Shown: positions 1-7,954, counted from the first letter of the stretch. The stretch: DNA of 64,000 bases from Marinifilum caeruleilacunae (GCF_013141825.1 NZ_RZNH01000014.1:45999-109998); one strand, 5' to 3'. Numbers and translations: made by a program. The notes: generated by a model from the sequence alone, not told the origin.

Positions 1-456
1 AAGACCAATAATTTCTGAAATGGCCTTATCATTAATTACACCCATAATGGTCGTACCAACGCCTTTTGCATGAGCCGCCAAACAGAAAGTCTGACAGGCA
101 ATACCTGCATCAAACACTTCCCAAGAGTTTGCACTTCCATCGTAATTAAACTCACCATCTTCCAACTCAAGCTTTTCAATTTTACCACTCTTTCCTTTCA
201 CAAAACTCAGGATCGCAACATTTTTGGCATTCGCAAGCGTTCCAATATTATACACAAAGTCATTTACGCCATCGTGCTTTAATTTGGCAATCGCTTCAGG
301 ATCATTTACCATAGTGTATCGCGCTACCTGATAATTGCCCCAGGAAGGTGCCCAGCGAGCATGCGAAATAATCTCTTTCATCGTTTCCTGATCAACAATC
401 TCATCCTTAAATTTCCTTACGCTTCTGCGCTCTTCAATCATTTTTATTGCGTCCAT
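1..456 (-). CDS. Nitroreductase family protein (3' end outside window)
   Basis: This is an FMN-dependent nitroreductase-fold oxidoreductase. Enzymes of this family reduce nitro groups, quinones or flavins with NAD(P)H in the cytoplasm. The visible 152 residues open with MDAIKMIEERRSVRKF, the usual nitroreductase FMN-phosphate-binding start (RRSVRxF). They continue with HARWAPSWGNYQ (the APSxxNxQ segment) and a late segment around AAHAKGVGTTIMGV typical of the family. The C-terminal part runs off the left edge, so the gene is partial. The start is the ATG at 456. An AraC-type operator and a -7 box lie 56-136 bp upstream. It is a paralogue in kind, not closely in sequence, of the nitroreductase at 7116-7787. 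The natural substrate cannot be told from sequence. Confidence 0.9.
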   Translation of the reverse strand, partial: MDAIKMIEERRSVRKFKDEIVDQETMKEIISHARWAPSWGNYQVARYTMVNDPEAIAKLKHDGVNDFVYNIGTLANAKNVAILSFVKGKSGKIEKLELEDGEFNYDGSANSWEVFDAGIACQTFCLAAHAKGVGTTIMGVINDKAISEIIGL

Positions 457-511
457 TTCGTTCTGTTTTTTATATGATTTGGAATTGATAATTTCTAAAA
501 GCTTTACCCAC

Positions 512-592
512 CAAAGCTAGCCTGTAATCTTGATTAAGCTATTGTAGGTCCAGGGGTTAAAATTGTACGATTATTGGATGTACTTAGATAGA
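512..592 (-). promoter_or_regulatory. Operator-promoter module 1 (AraC-type regulon) for the nitroreductase
   Basis: Read on the minus strand: a distal TACAATTT half-site (560-567), a proximal CTACAATA half-site (540-547) exactly 21 bp away start to start, then 20 bp, then a TAGCTTTG -7 box (512-519). No TTTG -33 box is present, and the proximal half-site sits where it should be. The same arrangement recurs at 1501, 5373, 6829 and 7874. The distal part overlaps the 3' end of the radical SAM gene. Confidence 0.65.
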
Positions 593-1459
593 ATGACGCA
601 ATGGCACGCTATCCAAAACAAGATCATCTGTATCGGAAATTACATAGTCTACACGATCGATGGCCGATTGTTTGTCTTTTGGAAGCTGAGCATCAAAACT
701 AACAGTATTGATAATGTGGATTCCCATATAATAGGTAGGCACATCTACCAGTTCCAAAGTTTTCTTTTGTTCTTCCAAAACCTCACGTTCTGTAGCCAGT
801 TCAAAATTGCCTTCGGCGATATCTTTTGCCAACTTCGTACCTTCGTTCGGACTTAAAGTGGTTGGAACAATTCCCAATGGTTTGACTGTATTAATCAATT
901 TTGCATTGGCTTCTGCATTTTCAATTCCTCTTCCTTTACCAGCTGCTCCAAACATAAATCCATAAAAGAAAGTAATGCCTGCCCTATTTAAACGTTCCAA
1001 TTGCTCATAGGCATCTTGTAAAGAAGCACCTTTATTCAGATAATCAAGCGCATCTTCCAATCCTGTTTCAACACCAACCCACAAATCGCCAATTCCCAAT
1101 TTGGCCAAGTCAGCCAGTTCCTCATCTGTTTTGCCCATGATATTATTAATGGATGCATACATGGTAATAATCTCAACCTCGGGCAGGTATTTGTGAATCA
1201 TTTCGGCTACCGCTTTTAAGCGTCTCCCCGAGAGCACAAAGGCATCACCATTCACCAAAAATACTCGTTTCACCTTCGGATATTTCTCCTGGGCTTCCTG
1301 CAAATCCTTTTCGACCTGCTCCATTTTATCGACCGAGAATTTTACATCTCGATACATGGTACAAAATGTACATTTGTTATGAGCACAACCTACGGTTACC
1401 TGAAGTAGTAAAGTATTCGCCTCGTATGGAGGTCTGTAAACTGGTCCTGTGTAATTCAT
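584..1459 (-). CDS. Radical SAM protein of unknown function
   Basis: A 291-residue radical SAM enzyme, a cytoplasmic [4Fe-4S]/SAM-dependent radical generator. The cluster motif is GCAHNKCTFC near residues 24-33. Its spacing is CX4CX2C rather than the common CX3CX2C, a variant I associate with a subset of Elp3/MiaB/NifB-type radical SAM proteins. Downstream segments such as FLVNGDAFVLSGRRLKAVAEMI, ITMYASINNIMGKTDEEL and DLWVGVETGLEDALDYLNKG (SAM-binding E and the barrel strands) fit the TIM-barrel core. There is no recognisable accessory domain. The gene is single, with an AraC-type operator module upstream (1501-1580), and is convergent with nothing. The substrate is unknown, and a coproporphyrinogen oxidase role is not supported. 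Confidence 0.88.
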   Translation of the reverse strand: MNYTGPVYRPPYEANTLLLQVTVGCAHNKCTFCTMYRDVKFSVDKMEQVEKDLQEAQEKYPKVKRVFLVNGDAFVLSGRRLKAVAEMIHKYLPEVEIITMYASINNIMGKTDEELADLAKLGIGDLWVGVETGLEDALDYLNKGASLQDAYEQLERLNRAGITFFYGFMFGAAGKGRGIENAEANAKLINTVKPLGIVPTTLSPNEGTKLAKDIAEGNFELATEREVLEEQKKTLELVDVPTYYMGIHIINTVSFDAQLPKDKQSAIDRVDYVISDTDDLVLDSVPLRHSI

Positions 1460-1500
1460 TTTCTTACAATTTTATTCACGCTATTCATTCATTTACAATA

Positions 1501-1580
1501 CAAAGTTAGAAAGCTCAAGCTCAGGCTTACTGTAAGAAAATTGGATAGAATTGTATCTTTAATGGCTTAAAGAGCAATAT
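1501..1580 (-). promoter_or_regulatory. Operator-promoter module 2 (AraC-type regulon) for the radical SAM gene
   Basis: On the minus strand: distal TACAATTC half-site (1548-1555), proximal TTACAGTA (1528-1535) 21 bp away, 19 bp spacer, then a TAACTTTG -7 box (1501-1508). It lies in the 407-bp gap between the radical SAM gene and the divergent araC-type gene. No -33 TTTG box is visible. Confidence 0.65.
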
Positions 1581-1763
1581 AACTTTCAACTTAGCGATTT
1601 TTCACCCCAAAAATGCTTACACATCGCACTTTACAACCTAAACAACCAATAATTATACAATCTAAAATCAGAAAGGATTCCTCCCAATGCTTTTTCATTA
1701 TCAACTTATGGGAACAGTATTTTGTTATGATAGAACTCGAATTATTGGTACCACAAAAGGAAT

Positions 1764-1796
1764 AAATTGTACAAATATTGGTTTTTGCTACAAATC
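1764..1796. promoter_or_regulatory. Possible autoregulatory site upstream of the AraC-type gene
   Basis: A 33-bp stretch beginning AAATTGTACAAATATTGG and ending in CTACAAATC matches the distal part of the five minus-strand modules (same AATTGTA, same TTGG at the same distance, same TACAA end). It lies about 80-110 bp upstream of the AraC-type start. The TACAA repeats are 19 bp apart here, and I found no TAnnTTTG box in register. It could be a repressing or autoregulatory site. Confidence 0.4.
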
Positions 1797-1875
1797 AGCC
1801 CCTTTAAGCTTTTGTTAACACTCTTTTCTGCCTCATATTACGTATATTGCGTTCAAACAAACCAATTTGAATACA

Positions 1876-2739
1876 ATGCATACAGAAAGAGCAAACAAAT
1901 TATTCGAAATACATATTGAAGAATTATCGACCTGGGGAAAGCGCCCGCACAAGCACAATTTTTTTGAGATCGTGTATGTAGAAAAAGGTTCTGGCTACCA
2001 ATGTATCAACAATCATGAATTTCAATATCATGAAGGGAATATTTTCCTGCTTCCTCCACTCGATTGTCATTCTTTTAAAATTGAAGAAGAGTCGCGCTTT
2101 TATTTTATTCGCTTTACCGATCATTACTTCCTGAAGAACGATGGCCTTACCAATTACAAAGATTGGTTCGACAAGGTTGCCTATATTTTAGCCAATTACA
2201 ATAAAGTACCAGGCGATATTATTACCACAACACGCGAAAGAAATTTTATCATCGACAATATCAAATCTATCTACCAGGAGTATTTATCGGCCGATAGCTA
2301 TTCCGATTCTATTATTGCAGGATCTATTGCCTCCATACTAAATGTTCTGGCCCGAAGTATCGAGAAGAGATATGTTGACCAGGCCAATGAAATCGATAAT
2401 CGTTTTGGTGAGATTTTGAGGTATATCAACACCAATATTTTTGATGGTGAAAAGCTGAGAGTACCAAAACTGGCCGATAAATTTGGCATTTCAAAATCCT
2501 ATTTTTCAGAATATTTTAAGAAACAAGCCGGAATTAGTTTGGCCGATTACATTATCAAATCCAAACTGAGAATTGTGGAGACCAAAGTGCTGCACACCGA
2601 CCTGTCATTAAAAGAAATTGCCTACCAGTTGAATTTTACCGATAGCAGTCACCTGTCGAGATCTTTCAAGAAAATTTATGGTATGACTGTGAAAGAGTTT
2701 AAAAACGGAGGTCATACCCAGTGTGCTCCCCAAATTTAA
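1876..2739 (+). CDS. AraC family transcriptional regulator
   Basis: A 287-residue AraC/XylS-type regulator. The N-terminal half is a cupin-like effector-binding or dimerisation domain ([16 protein letters not shown], then [16 protein letters not shown]). The C-terminal about 100 residues carry the double helix-turn-helix: [22 protein letters not shown] for HTH1, then [27 protein letters not shown] for HTH2, closed by the usual T(V)KEF. I chose the ATG at 1876. A TTG three codons upstream (1867) is also in frame. It is followed after 6 bp by the MarR-type gene, so the two are probably cotranscribed. The shared TACAAT-type operator modules of the flanking genes, spaced 21 bp like those of AraC-family activators, make it the likely activator of the 0-8 kb cluster. 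That link is inference. Confidence 0.92.
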   Translation: MHTERANKLFEIHIEELSTWGKRPHKHNFFEIVYVEKGSGYQCINNHEFQYHEGNIFLLPPLDCHSFKIEEESRFYFIRFTDHYFLKNDGLTNYKDWFDKVAYILANYNKVPGDIITTTRERNFIIDNIKSIYQEYLSADSYSDSIIAGSIASILNVLARSIEKRYVDQANEIDNRFGEILRYINTNIFDGEKLRVPKLADKFGISKSYFSEYFKKQAGISLADYIIKSKLRIVETKVLHTDLSLKEIAYQLNFTDSSHLSRSFKKIYGMTVKEFKNGGHTQCAPQI

Positions 2740-2745
2740 TTCAAG

Positions 2746-3171
2746 ATGAACGAATCAATACATCCCGATGGCTGCCTATACTTTGCGGCAAACTCACTCG
2801 CACGCCATTTGAACAACCTGGCCGAAAATGCATTTAAATTTACTTGCATTACTCCTGCCTATGCTTTTGTAATGCTCGAAATTTTGAAAGATCCAGGATT
2901 AGGACAGAACGAACTTGCCAGGCGGGTAAATGTAAAAGCCTCTACCATGACTCGATTTGTAGATAAGCTCATCGAAAAACAATTGATTAAGCGTACAACC
3001 GAAGGCAGAAGTGTAAAGATTTTCCCAACAAAAGAAGGTGAAGATTTTAAGCCAATTATCGAGCAGGCGCTCACTATTTTACATGATTCTTACTGCGACT
3101 TGCTTGGTAAAGATCTTGCCATGAACATGACAGATCAACTTCAGGACATCAACCATATCCTTGAAAAATAA
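2746..3171 (+). CDS. MarR family transcriptional regulator
   Basis: A 141-residue winged-helix protein of the MarR type. The DNA-binding region is seen in LKDPGLGQNELARRVNVKASTMTRFVDKLIEKQLIKRTTEGRSVKIFPTKEG, which contains the recognition helix (KASTMTRFVDKL) and the wing (RTTEGRSVKIFPT). Members usually repress stress or detoxification genes and release DNA on binding phenolics or on cysteine oxidation. Two cysteines (C10, C34) lie in the N-terminal dimerisation part and could be redox-sensitive, but that is speculation. The 6-bp gap to the AraC-type gene implies a two-regulator operon. No palindromic MarR box was obvious in the neighbourhood. Confidence 0.9.
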   Translation: MNESIHPDGCLYFAANSLARHLNNLAENAFKFTCITPAYAFVMLEILKDPGLGQNELARRVNVKASTMTRFVDKLIEKQLIKRTTEGRSVKIFPTKEGEDFKPIIEQALTILHDSYCDLLGKDLAMNMTDQLQDINHILEK

Positions 3172-3200
3172 GTCGTTCAGAAGCTAAAGATCTATATAAA

Positions 3201-4007
3201 TTACACCAAAACAAGCTTATTGTGAGCCAGTAACCATCTTTTGGTCACTGTGTCCAGCTCTTCATTTTTAATCGAAACCTGGTAGTCCAGATCACTGATG
3301 ATTTCGTTTGAAAACCGAAGTGAGTCCAATAAGCGAAGTTGATCTTCAGAAAACAAATGTTTCCGATCCTCCCGAAGTAAAAGCACTGCCCTATCGACAG
3401 GTCCCAAAAGTCCTTTGGGATCTTTCAACTCCCGGATGTTATACAGATGCTGCAAAAAATTCGGCTTCCATAAAGGAACTACAACCCACTCCTTATTTGC
3501 GAAGGCCCGCTCCATAGCAGTATAACAACACTCCTCGGTTCCTGTAAAAAAACGATATCCTGTTTTACTTAAGCCATACAAATTCATGATTTTCACGGAT
3601 GATCGGCTAATTCCAGCTCCAGGGCAAACCCCCTGAATGGCTGGCCTCATTTTTTCAGCGACATTTTTTTTGTGAAGATCCGCAATTTCAGACACCTCTT
3701 CTTCAGGCACATAATCTGGCACCGCCCAAATTGAGTAAGGTTCATAAAATAAACCCAACTCCAGAATGGACACATCCTTTTCTAGCTCTGCTTTATATTT
3801 TCCATCGCTAAATGGCAGCCAGGCCGATGTTAACATATCAAGCTCACCATATCGAAGCTTGTCAAAGTTATCCTGATGTGGAGAGTACACTCGATTTACC
3901 TCGAAACCCATACTCCTCAACACATTGGTTAATAAAGACGCTGTTACCCTATGAAAAGAGAGATCCGTCACCCCTATTGTGATTAACTTATTATACCTTA
4001 GCCGCAT
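3201..4007 (-). CDS. OpuAC-like substrate-binding domain protein without signal peptide
   Basis: A 268-residue protein resembling the glycine betaine/proline betaine ABC transporter substrate-binding domain (OpuAC). Signs are the opening strand ITIGVTDLSFHRVTASLLTNVL, GELDMLTSAWLPFSDGKY, and the later PAIQGVCPGAGISRSSVKIMNLYGL and WVVVPLWKPNFL segments typical of the two lobes. It starts MRLRYNKLITIG, with no signal peptide and no lipobox, and no OpuA ATPase or permease lies nearby. An AAGGAAA ribosome site precedes the ATG. It is the last gene of a probable minus-strand unit behind the SDR (gap 40 bp). A cytoplasmic ligand-sensing or sequestering role is possible. Transport is unlikely as it stands. 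Confidence 0.78.
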   Translation of the reverse strand: MRLRYNKLITIGVTDLSFHRVTASLLTNVLRSMGFEVNRVYSPHQDNFDKLRYGELDMLTSAWLPFSDGKYKAELEKDVSILELGLFYEPYSIWAVPDYVPEEEVSEIADLHKKNVAEKMRPAIQGVCPGAGISRSSVKIMNLYGLSKTGYRFFTGTEECCYTAMERAFANKEWVVVPLWKPNFLQHLYNIRELKDPKGLLGPVDRAVLLLREDRKHLFSEDQLRLLDSLRFSNEIISDLDYQVSIKNEELDTVTKRWLLAHNKLVLV

Positions 4008-4047
4008 GAGTCGATTTCCTTGTCTGTCCGTAGAGTTTTTATTGAAA

Positions 4048-4845
4048 TTATCCTATCATTTTTTGTGTCAATTCAATCAGGTCAGCAAGAATGACTTGGT
4101 CGTAAGCATCAGGATGAGCCATTGCAAACGAAGCTCTGTCATTATCGAAATACTTTCCAGATACATCAGAAAATTCATCAGATACACCCAAGGCAATTAA
4201 AATATCAGCTCCTTTTTCGGCAGGAGACCAATATTGACCATAGGCTTCGTTTGCCATTTTTGTATTCAACAAGGATCCTGGATTCACAGCAACAACCATC
4301 AATTCAGGCACTTCCCGGGCCATATAAAAACTCCACATTGTAAAAGCCAACTTACTTTGTGCATAAGCATCGCTTACGCCAATACTTTCCTCACCTTTTA
4401 AAGCTTCAAATGAGATAGATGACTGCGCTGCCGAGCTTAAATTCACTACTCTAGCTTGCTCTGATTTCTTCAATAATGGCAACAATTCGTTGGTAAACAA
4501 AACCTGTGCAAAATAATTTACTACGAATCTCAACTCTAAGCCATTTTTGTTATGCGATTCCGGACTATGAAATACGCCAGCATTATTAATTAATACATCA
4601 AGCTTTGATAGATCACTATTCACTTGCTGAGTCATCTGTTTTACCGCTTCAAGATCAGAAAAATCAGCTACAAAACCTTTCACACTCTTGTTTCCTGTTG
4701 CAGATATTATTTCAGATATCACTGCATCCAGCTTATTCTTATTTCTACCATGCAAATACACTTCATGACCATCCGCAGCCAGTTTTGTTGCAGTTAATTT
4801 TCCAATACCATCGGTACTTCCTGTTATTAAAATCGTCTTTTTCAT
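4048..4845 (-). CDS. Short-chain dehydrogenase/reductase
   Basis: A 265-residue classical SDR, an NAD(P)-dependent oxidoreductase with a Rossmann fold. It shows the cofactor motif TGSTDGIG (residues 8-15), an Arg at the position that favours NADPH (HGRNKNKL), NNAG (87-90), the catalytic Ser in VVNLSSAAQ (about 137-138) and Y161-x3-K165 (YAQSK). The substrate is unknown. The sequence resembles retinol dehydrogenase/WW-oxidoreductase-like SDRs more than FabG. It lies 22 bp downstream of the 153-residue gene and upstream of the OpuAC-like gene, so the three probably form one unit driven by the operator module at 5373-5453. Confidence 0.92.
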   Translation of the reverse strand: MKKTILITGSTDGIGKLTATKLAADGHEVYLHGRNKNKLDAVISEIISATGNKSVKGFVADFSDLEAVKQMTQQVNSDLSKLDVLINNAGVFHSPESHNKNGLELRFVVNYFAQVLFTNELLPLLKKSEQARVVNLSSAAQSSISFEALKGEESIGVSDAYAQSKLAFTMWSFYMAREVPELMVVAVNPGSLLNTKMANEAYGQYWSPAEKGADILIALGVSDEFSDVSGKYFDNDRASFAMAHPDAYDQVILADLIELTQKMIG

Positions 4846-4867
4846 GTCTATCTATTTTAAGCATTGT

Positions 4868-5329
4868 CTAAGCAATCTCTACTTTTTTGATTTTAAGCAC
4901 ATGCATTATGGCCCTCAAAATCATCAAAACAGTAAATTTTTCTTTTGTGAAATCAATTTGAATTACGGATGCCGGTACACCAGCAATCACATCAAAAAAT
5001 TTGTGGTTGACCTCCTCCACCTCGCCAAAGGATACAATTTCACCAGTCTTTTTATCAAAGATATCCTTCAGTAAGGAATGATAGAATAATACTTTTTGAT
5101 CATGCTGCAACAAGCACTCCTTGCCCATAACCAACTCTTCTACGTAATAAATCGAAATCTCAACTTCATCATCCTTAGGCAGATCACCTTTAAAAAAGCG
5201 ATCGCATACATATTTATAGCCAGCACCCAGGCTAAGCCTTTCTTTTTTGCCTCCATTTTGGAAGTCAAATATCAATTGATCCTCTTCCAGTTTAATTTCA
5301 TTTACAACTGAACTATTCGTACTTATCAT
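4868..5329 (-). CDS. Conserved-looking protein of unknown function, 153 aa
   Basis: I do not recognise this family. The protein is acidic and soluble with no signal peptide or membrane segment. It has a Lys-rich middle (FQNGGKKERLSLGAGYKYVCDRFFKGD), two Cys residues and a hydrophobic C-terminal segment (FTVLMILRAIMHVLKIKKVEIA) that looks amphipathic rather than transmembrane. It is the first gene of a likely three-gene unit with the SDR and the OpuAC-like protein, 44 bp downstream of the -7 box of operator module 3. Codon use matches the neighbours, so it is very probably a real gene. Confidence 0.75.
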   Translation of the reverse strand: MISTNSSVVNEIKLEEDQLIFDFQNGGKKERLSLGAGYKYVCDRFFKGDLPKDDEVEISIYYVEELVMGKECLLQHDQKVLFYHSLLKDIFDKKTGEIVSFGEVEEVNHKFFDVIAGVPASVIQIDFTKEKFTVLMILRAIMHVLKIKKVEIA

Positions 5330-5372
5330 CGCTCAAATTCTTTCTATTCCTTTTCCTCTGATAGGATATGCA

Positions 5373-5453
5373 CAAAATTACAGACATTAGAAGATACTAT
5401 TATTGTAAGCTAATCCCTTAAAATTGTATTTTAAAGGGTTAGAAATACAAATC
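5373..5453 (-). promoter_or_regulatory. Operator-promoter module 3 (AraC-type regulon)
   Basis: Minus strand: distal TACAATTT (5421-5428), proximal TTACAATA (5401-5408) 21 bp apart, 20-bp spacer, TAATTTTG -7 box (5373-5380). The distal site also lies in an inverted repeat, AATCCCTTAAAAT/ATTTTAAAGGGTT (5412-5440), that could terminate transcription of the SnoaL-like gene just upstream, although no T-run follows. Confidence 0.65.
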
Positions 5454-5454
5454 A

Positions 5455-5856
5455 TTAATCAATAAATGTTTCCTTAACGTGCAGGGTATCCATATATTCC
5501 TTTATCACACTGATCTTTCCATTGGTAAACTCAAAGAGGAAATGATATGGGTTATTATAGACTCTACCATTATTCAACACACCATAGGATTCATATTCAG
5601 CAGCCACTCGATTCCCTTCGGCGGTCCATGCAATTGGTTTCAAATGCAAACCTTTTGGAATAGCGCTTTTCACCATCACAATCAGTTCTGCAATTCCATC
5701 TTTGTCCATTGTTCCTGAAATTGGTAATTCTCCTTTCAACCCCATGGCTCTCCACTGCACATCATCATGCAAGAAAGATAAAGCCGCTTCTGCATCGGCA
5801 GCTGAAAACTTTTCAAAAAAGTCTATTACAACCTGTTTGTTATTCTCTTTTTTCAT
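5455..5856 (-). CDS. SnoaL-like / NTF2-like domain protein
   Basis: A 133-residue protein with the NTF2/ketosteroid-isomerase-like cone fold. The N-terminal helix NKQVVIDFFEKFSAADAEAALSFLHDDVQWRAMG and the C-terminal strands YNNPYHFLFEFTNGKISVIKEYMDTLHV are the family hallmarks. Such proteins act as isomerases, cyclases or ligand-binding proteins, and the reaction cannot be inferred here. It lies 62 bp downstream of the enoyl-CoA hydratase-like gene and is probably cotranscribed with it from module 4. No signal peptide is present. Confidence 0.85.
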   Translation of the reverse strand: MKKENNKQVVIDFFEKFSAADAEAALSFLHDDVQWRAMGLKGELPISGTMDKDGIAELIVMVKSAIPKGLHLKPIAWTAEGNRVAAEYESYGVLNNGRVYNNPYHFLFEFTNGKISVIKEYMDTLHVKETFID

Positions 5857-5918
5857 TACGAATCATTTTATTGGGATGCGATATCAAATCACATCCCAAA
5901 TTTTAATTTTTTTATTCC

Positions 5919-6764
5919 TTACTTAACATCTTGAATGCCCACAACCAAATCATTCCAGTTGTGCTGATTATTCATGTCGAACTGAGCACCATTTTCATCT
6001 GCGTAAGCAAATCGTTTAATTGCAGGAGTTTGGCTTGTAGCCTGGTACAATTGATATGCCTCTTCTTTTAGAGCTTCATGTATTGGCAAATCGATTGAGG
6101 CATGTACTGCACGTTTGGTAGCTTCAATTGATGCAGAAGGGAATTTCGATATTCTCTCTGCCAGCTCTTGTACAAAAGGGCCAATCTCATCAGCTTCAAA
6201 TGCTCTGTTTACCAAACCATAATTGGCTGCCTGATCGGCATCAATATCCCTTGCAGATAAGGTAATTTCCAAAGCTTTTCCCAATCCTGTTAAACGGGCC
6301 AAACGAGAAGCACCGCCACCACATGGCAAAATTCCCATACCTACTTCCATTTGCATGAATTTGGCTTTTCCGCGAACTGCAAAACGCATGTCCAAAGCCT
6401 GTGCAAATTCACTTCCTCCTCCACGGGCATAGCCTTCAATTTTAGCAATCGTTGCTTGTGGTAACTCACTAATACGCTGAAGTACTTTTTGAAGATATAG
6501 CAACTCTACTTCCTCTCTTGACACTACAACAGTTGACATTTCTTTTAGGAAATTGGTATCGGCGTGAGCAACAAAAATATCTGGATTCGCCGACTGGAAT
6601 ACCACAACTTTAATGGAACGATCGTTTTCCAACTCTTCTGCCAATGCATTTAAATCGTTCAACATTGGAATTCCTTGAATGTTTACCGGTGGATAATCAA
6701 AAGTTACCCATGCTTGTCCATCTTTAATCTCTACTTTAAAAGTTTCGTAACCTATTGTTTTCAT
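5919..6764 (-). CDS. Enoyl-CoA hydratase/isomerase family protein
   Basis: A 281-residue crotonase-fold protein. It has the CoA/oxyanion segments typical of the family: FVAHADTNFL, then IAKIEGYARGGGSEFAQALDMRFAV (GGGxEFA is the crotonase signature with an acidic residue) and MGILPCGGGASRLARLTGLGKALEITLSARDIDADQAANYGLVNRAF. The usual catalytic Glu of the second signature is replaced by a GGGAS context, so the hydratase activity may be altered. No fatty-acid oxidation partners (thiolase, acyl-CoA dehydrogenase) are nearby. Its neighbours point to a detoxification or redox unit. Operator module 4 lies 65-145 bp upstream. Confidence 0.88.
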   Translation of the reverse strand: MKTIGYETFKVEIKDGQAWVTFDYPPVNIQGIPMLNDLNALAEELENDRSIKVVVFQSANPDIFVAHADTNFLKEMSTVVVSREEVELLYLQKVLQRISELPQATIAKIEGYARGGGSEFAQALDMRFAVRGKAKFMQMEVGMGILPCGGGASRLARLTGLGKALEITLSARDIDADQAANYGLVNRAFEADEIGPFVQELAERISKFPSASIEATKRAVHASIDLPIHEALKEEAYQLYQATSQTPAIKRFAYADENGAQFDMNNQHNWNDLVVGIQDVK

Positions 6765-6828
6765 CTCTTTTTTATTTTCTGTTATACACTAATTTTAAAT
6801 CGCTTACACTCTTCGAAGATTGATAATA

Positions 6829-6909
6829 CAAATGTAGAGTATGAGAAACATAGAGGCACTGTACCAAAAGCAGCATGAATTGTATTTTTACTGGTTGCAT
6901 ATACAACTA
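6829..6909 (-). promoter_or_regulatory. Operator-promoter module 4 (AraC-type regulon)
   Basis: Minus strand: distal TACAATTC (6877-6884), proximal GTACAGTG (6857-6864) 21 bp apart, 20-bp spacer, TACATTTG -7 box (6829-6836), an exact TAnnTTTG match. The arm ATACAAC further out (6901-6907) makes the distal part an imperfect inverted repeat with GAATTGTAT. It drives the enoyl-CoA hydratase-like and SnoaL-like genes. Confidence 0.65.
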
Positions 6910-7050
6910 CCAAGTACAATACAGTCAAAATTCAACTTATTTCCTTTACAACCACCCATTTCACATCAAAAAAACCAATTTAAATACATTTTAATGATGA
7001 GTATTTCAATTTGTCTTTACATTTTCATTGCTGATAAAAAAAGGTGGCAC

Positions 7051-7085
7051 AAAAAAAAGCCTGTCAGCTCTAAAAGCTAACAGGC
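7051..7085 (-). terminator. Intrinsic terminator of the nitroreductase gene
   Basis: Inverted repeat GCCTGTTAGCT / AGCTGACAGGC (7059-7085) with a short loop, followed on the minus strand by eight T residues (7051-7058). It lies 31 bp after the nitroreductase stop codon. Confidence 0.85.
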
Positions 7086-7115
7086 CATAAACAATAAAAC
7101 CAAACAGTCAGGATT

Positions 7116-7787
7116 TTATCTAAGCCATTCAACAACTTCTTCCATTGGGAAACGAGATTGTGGAAATGGAGAATCCTCCTTTTTGTAACCAAATGCTACC
7201 ATAGCAGCAACTCCAAGCTTATGGGTATCAACAACACCTTCTTCAGCTAAAATTGCTTCTACTTTTGCTCGGTCAAATCCTTCAATCGGACAAGAGTCAA
7301 TTCCAATTTGAGCCGCTGCAGTCATCATATTTGCGAATGGCAAATACACTTGTTTACATGCCCAATCGAAAATCTTACGATCATCGGTCAAATCAAATTC
7401 ATTCTCCATAAAATTTTTGAAGAAATCATTTTTCATCTGTTCGATATCCGCCGGCAACTTATCAACCACTTGCGATTTGTATTTTAGGTAATCCGAGCCC
7501 ACTCTCATTTCATCGCCTTTGCGAGCCAATAATATTACAAAGTGACTTGCCGAAGCCAGTTGCTTTTGTGCACCCCAACTTGGTTCCGATAATTTCTCGC
7601 GTAAATCACTATTTTGTACCACAACAAATTTCCATGGCTCCCATCCAAACGAACTTGGAGAGCGTCTTCCTACTTCAAGAATAAATTCAAAATCTTCATC
7701 TTTAATTTTTTGTTCTGGTTCGAACTCTTTAATGGCACGGCGATATGCATGTGCTTTTAAAATTTCTTCTTTTTTTGCTTGCATCAT
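7116..7787 (-). CDS. NAD(P)H-dependent nitroreductase family oxidoreductase
   Basis: A 223-residue NfsB/NfnB-type nitroreductase, a cytoplasmic FMN enzyme reducing nitro compounds, quinones or similar electrophiles. It shows AYRRAIKEFEPEQKI (FMN phosphate contact), GRRSPSSFGWEPWKFVVVQN (the SPSSxxxQPW-like segment with Glu in place of Gln), QVYLPFANMMTAAAQIGIDSCPIEGFD (the family's CPIEGF segment) and the C-terminal VAAMVAFGYKKED. The length is normal. It forms a single-gene unit bounded by the terminator at 7051 and the operator module at 7874. The start is the first of two adjacent ATGs. Confidence 0.93.
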   Translation of the reverse strand: MMQAKKEEILKAHAYRRAIKEFEPEQKIKDEDFEFILEVGRRSPSSFGWEPWKFVVVQNSDLREKLSEPSWGAQKQLASASHFVILLARKGDEMRVGSDYLKYKSQVVDKLPADIEQMKNDFFKNFMENEFDLTDDRKIFDWACKQVYLPFANMMTAAAQIGIDSCPIEGFDRAKVEAILAEEGVVDTHKLGVAAMVAFGYKKEDSPFPQSRFPMEEVVEWLR

Positions 7788-7873
7788 TTTATATTTTTCA
7801 ATTATATCTTGTTTTTATTATAATCAGGCATTACTCACTTGCGTGATGTGGATACTGCTAAATCCCGACAATA

Positions 7874-7954
7874 CAAAACTATATAATCGGTAATGTCGGA
7901 TTGTTGTAATCAAATCGTATAGAATTGTATTCATAAAGGTTGTACATACAATCG
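7874..7954 (-). promoter_or_regulatory. Operator-promoter module 5 (AraC-type regulon)
   Basis: Minus strand: distal TACAATTC (7922-7929), proximal TTACAACA (7902-7909) 21 bp apart, 20-bp spacer, TAGTTTTG -7 box (7874-7881). The outer arm ATACAAT (7946-7952) completes an inverted repeat with ATTGTAT. It is the best-conserved copy of the module. Confidence 0.68.

Noticed and set aside
1648-1672. TATACAATCT stretch as a plus-strand regulon module for the AraC-type gene
   Set aside because: No second half-site at 21 bp and no TAnnTTTG box at the expected distance.
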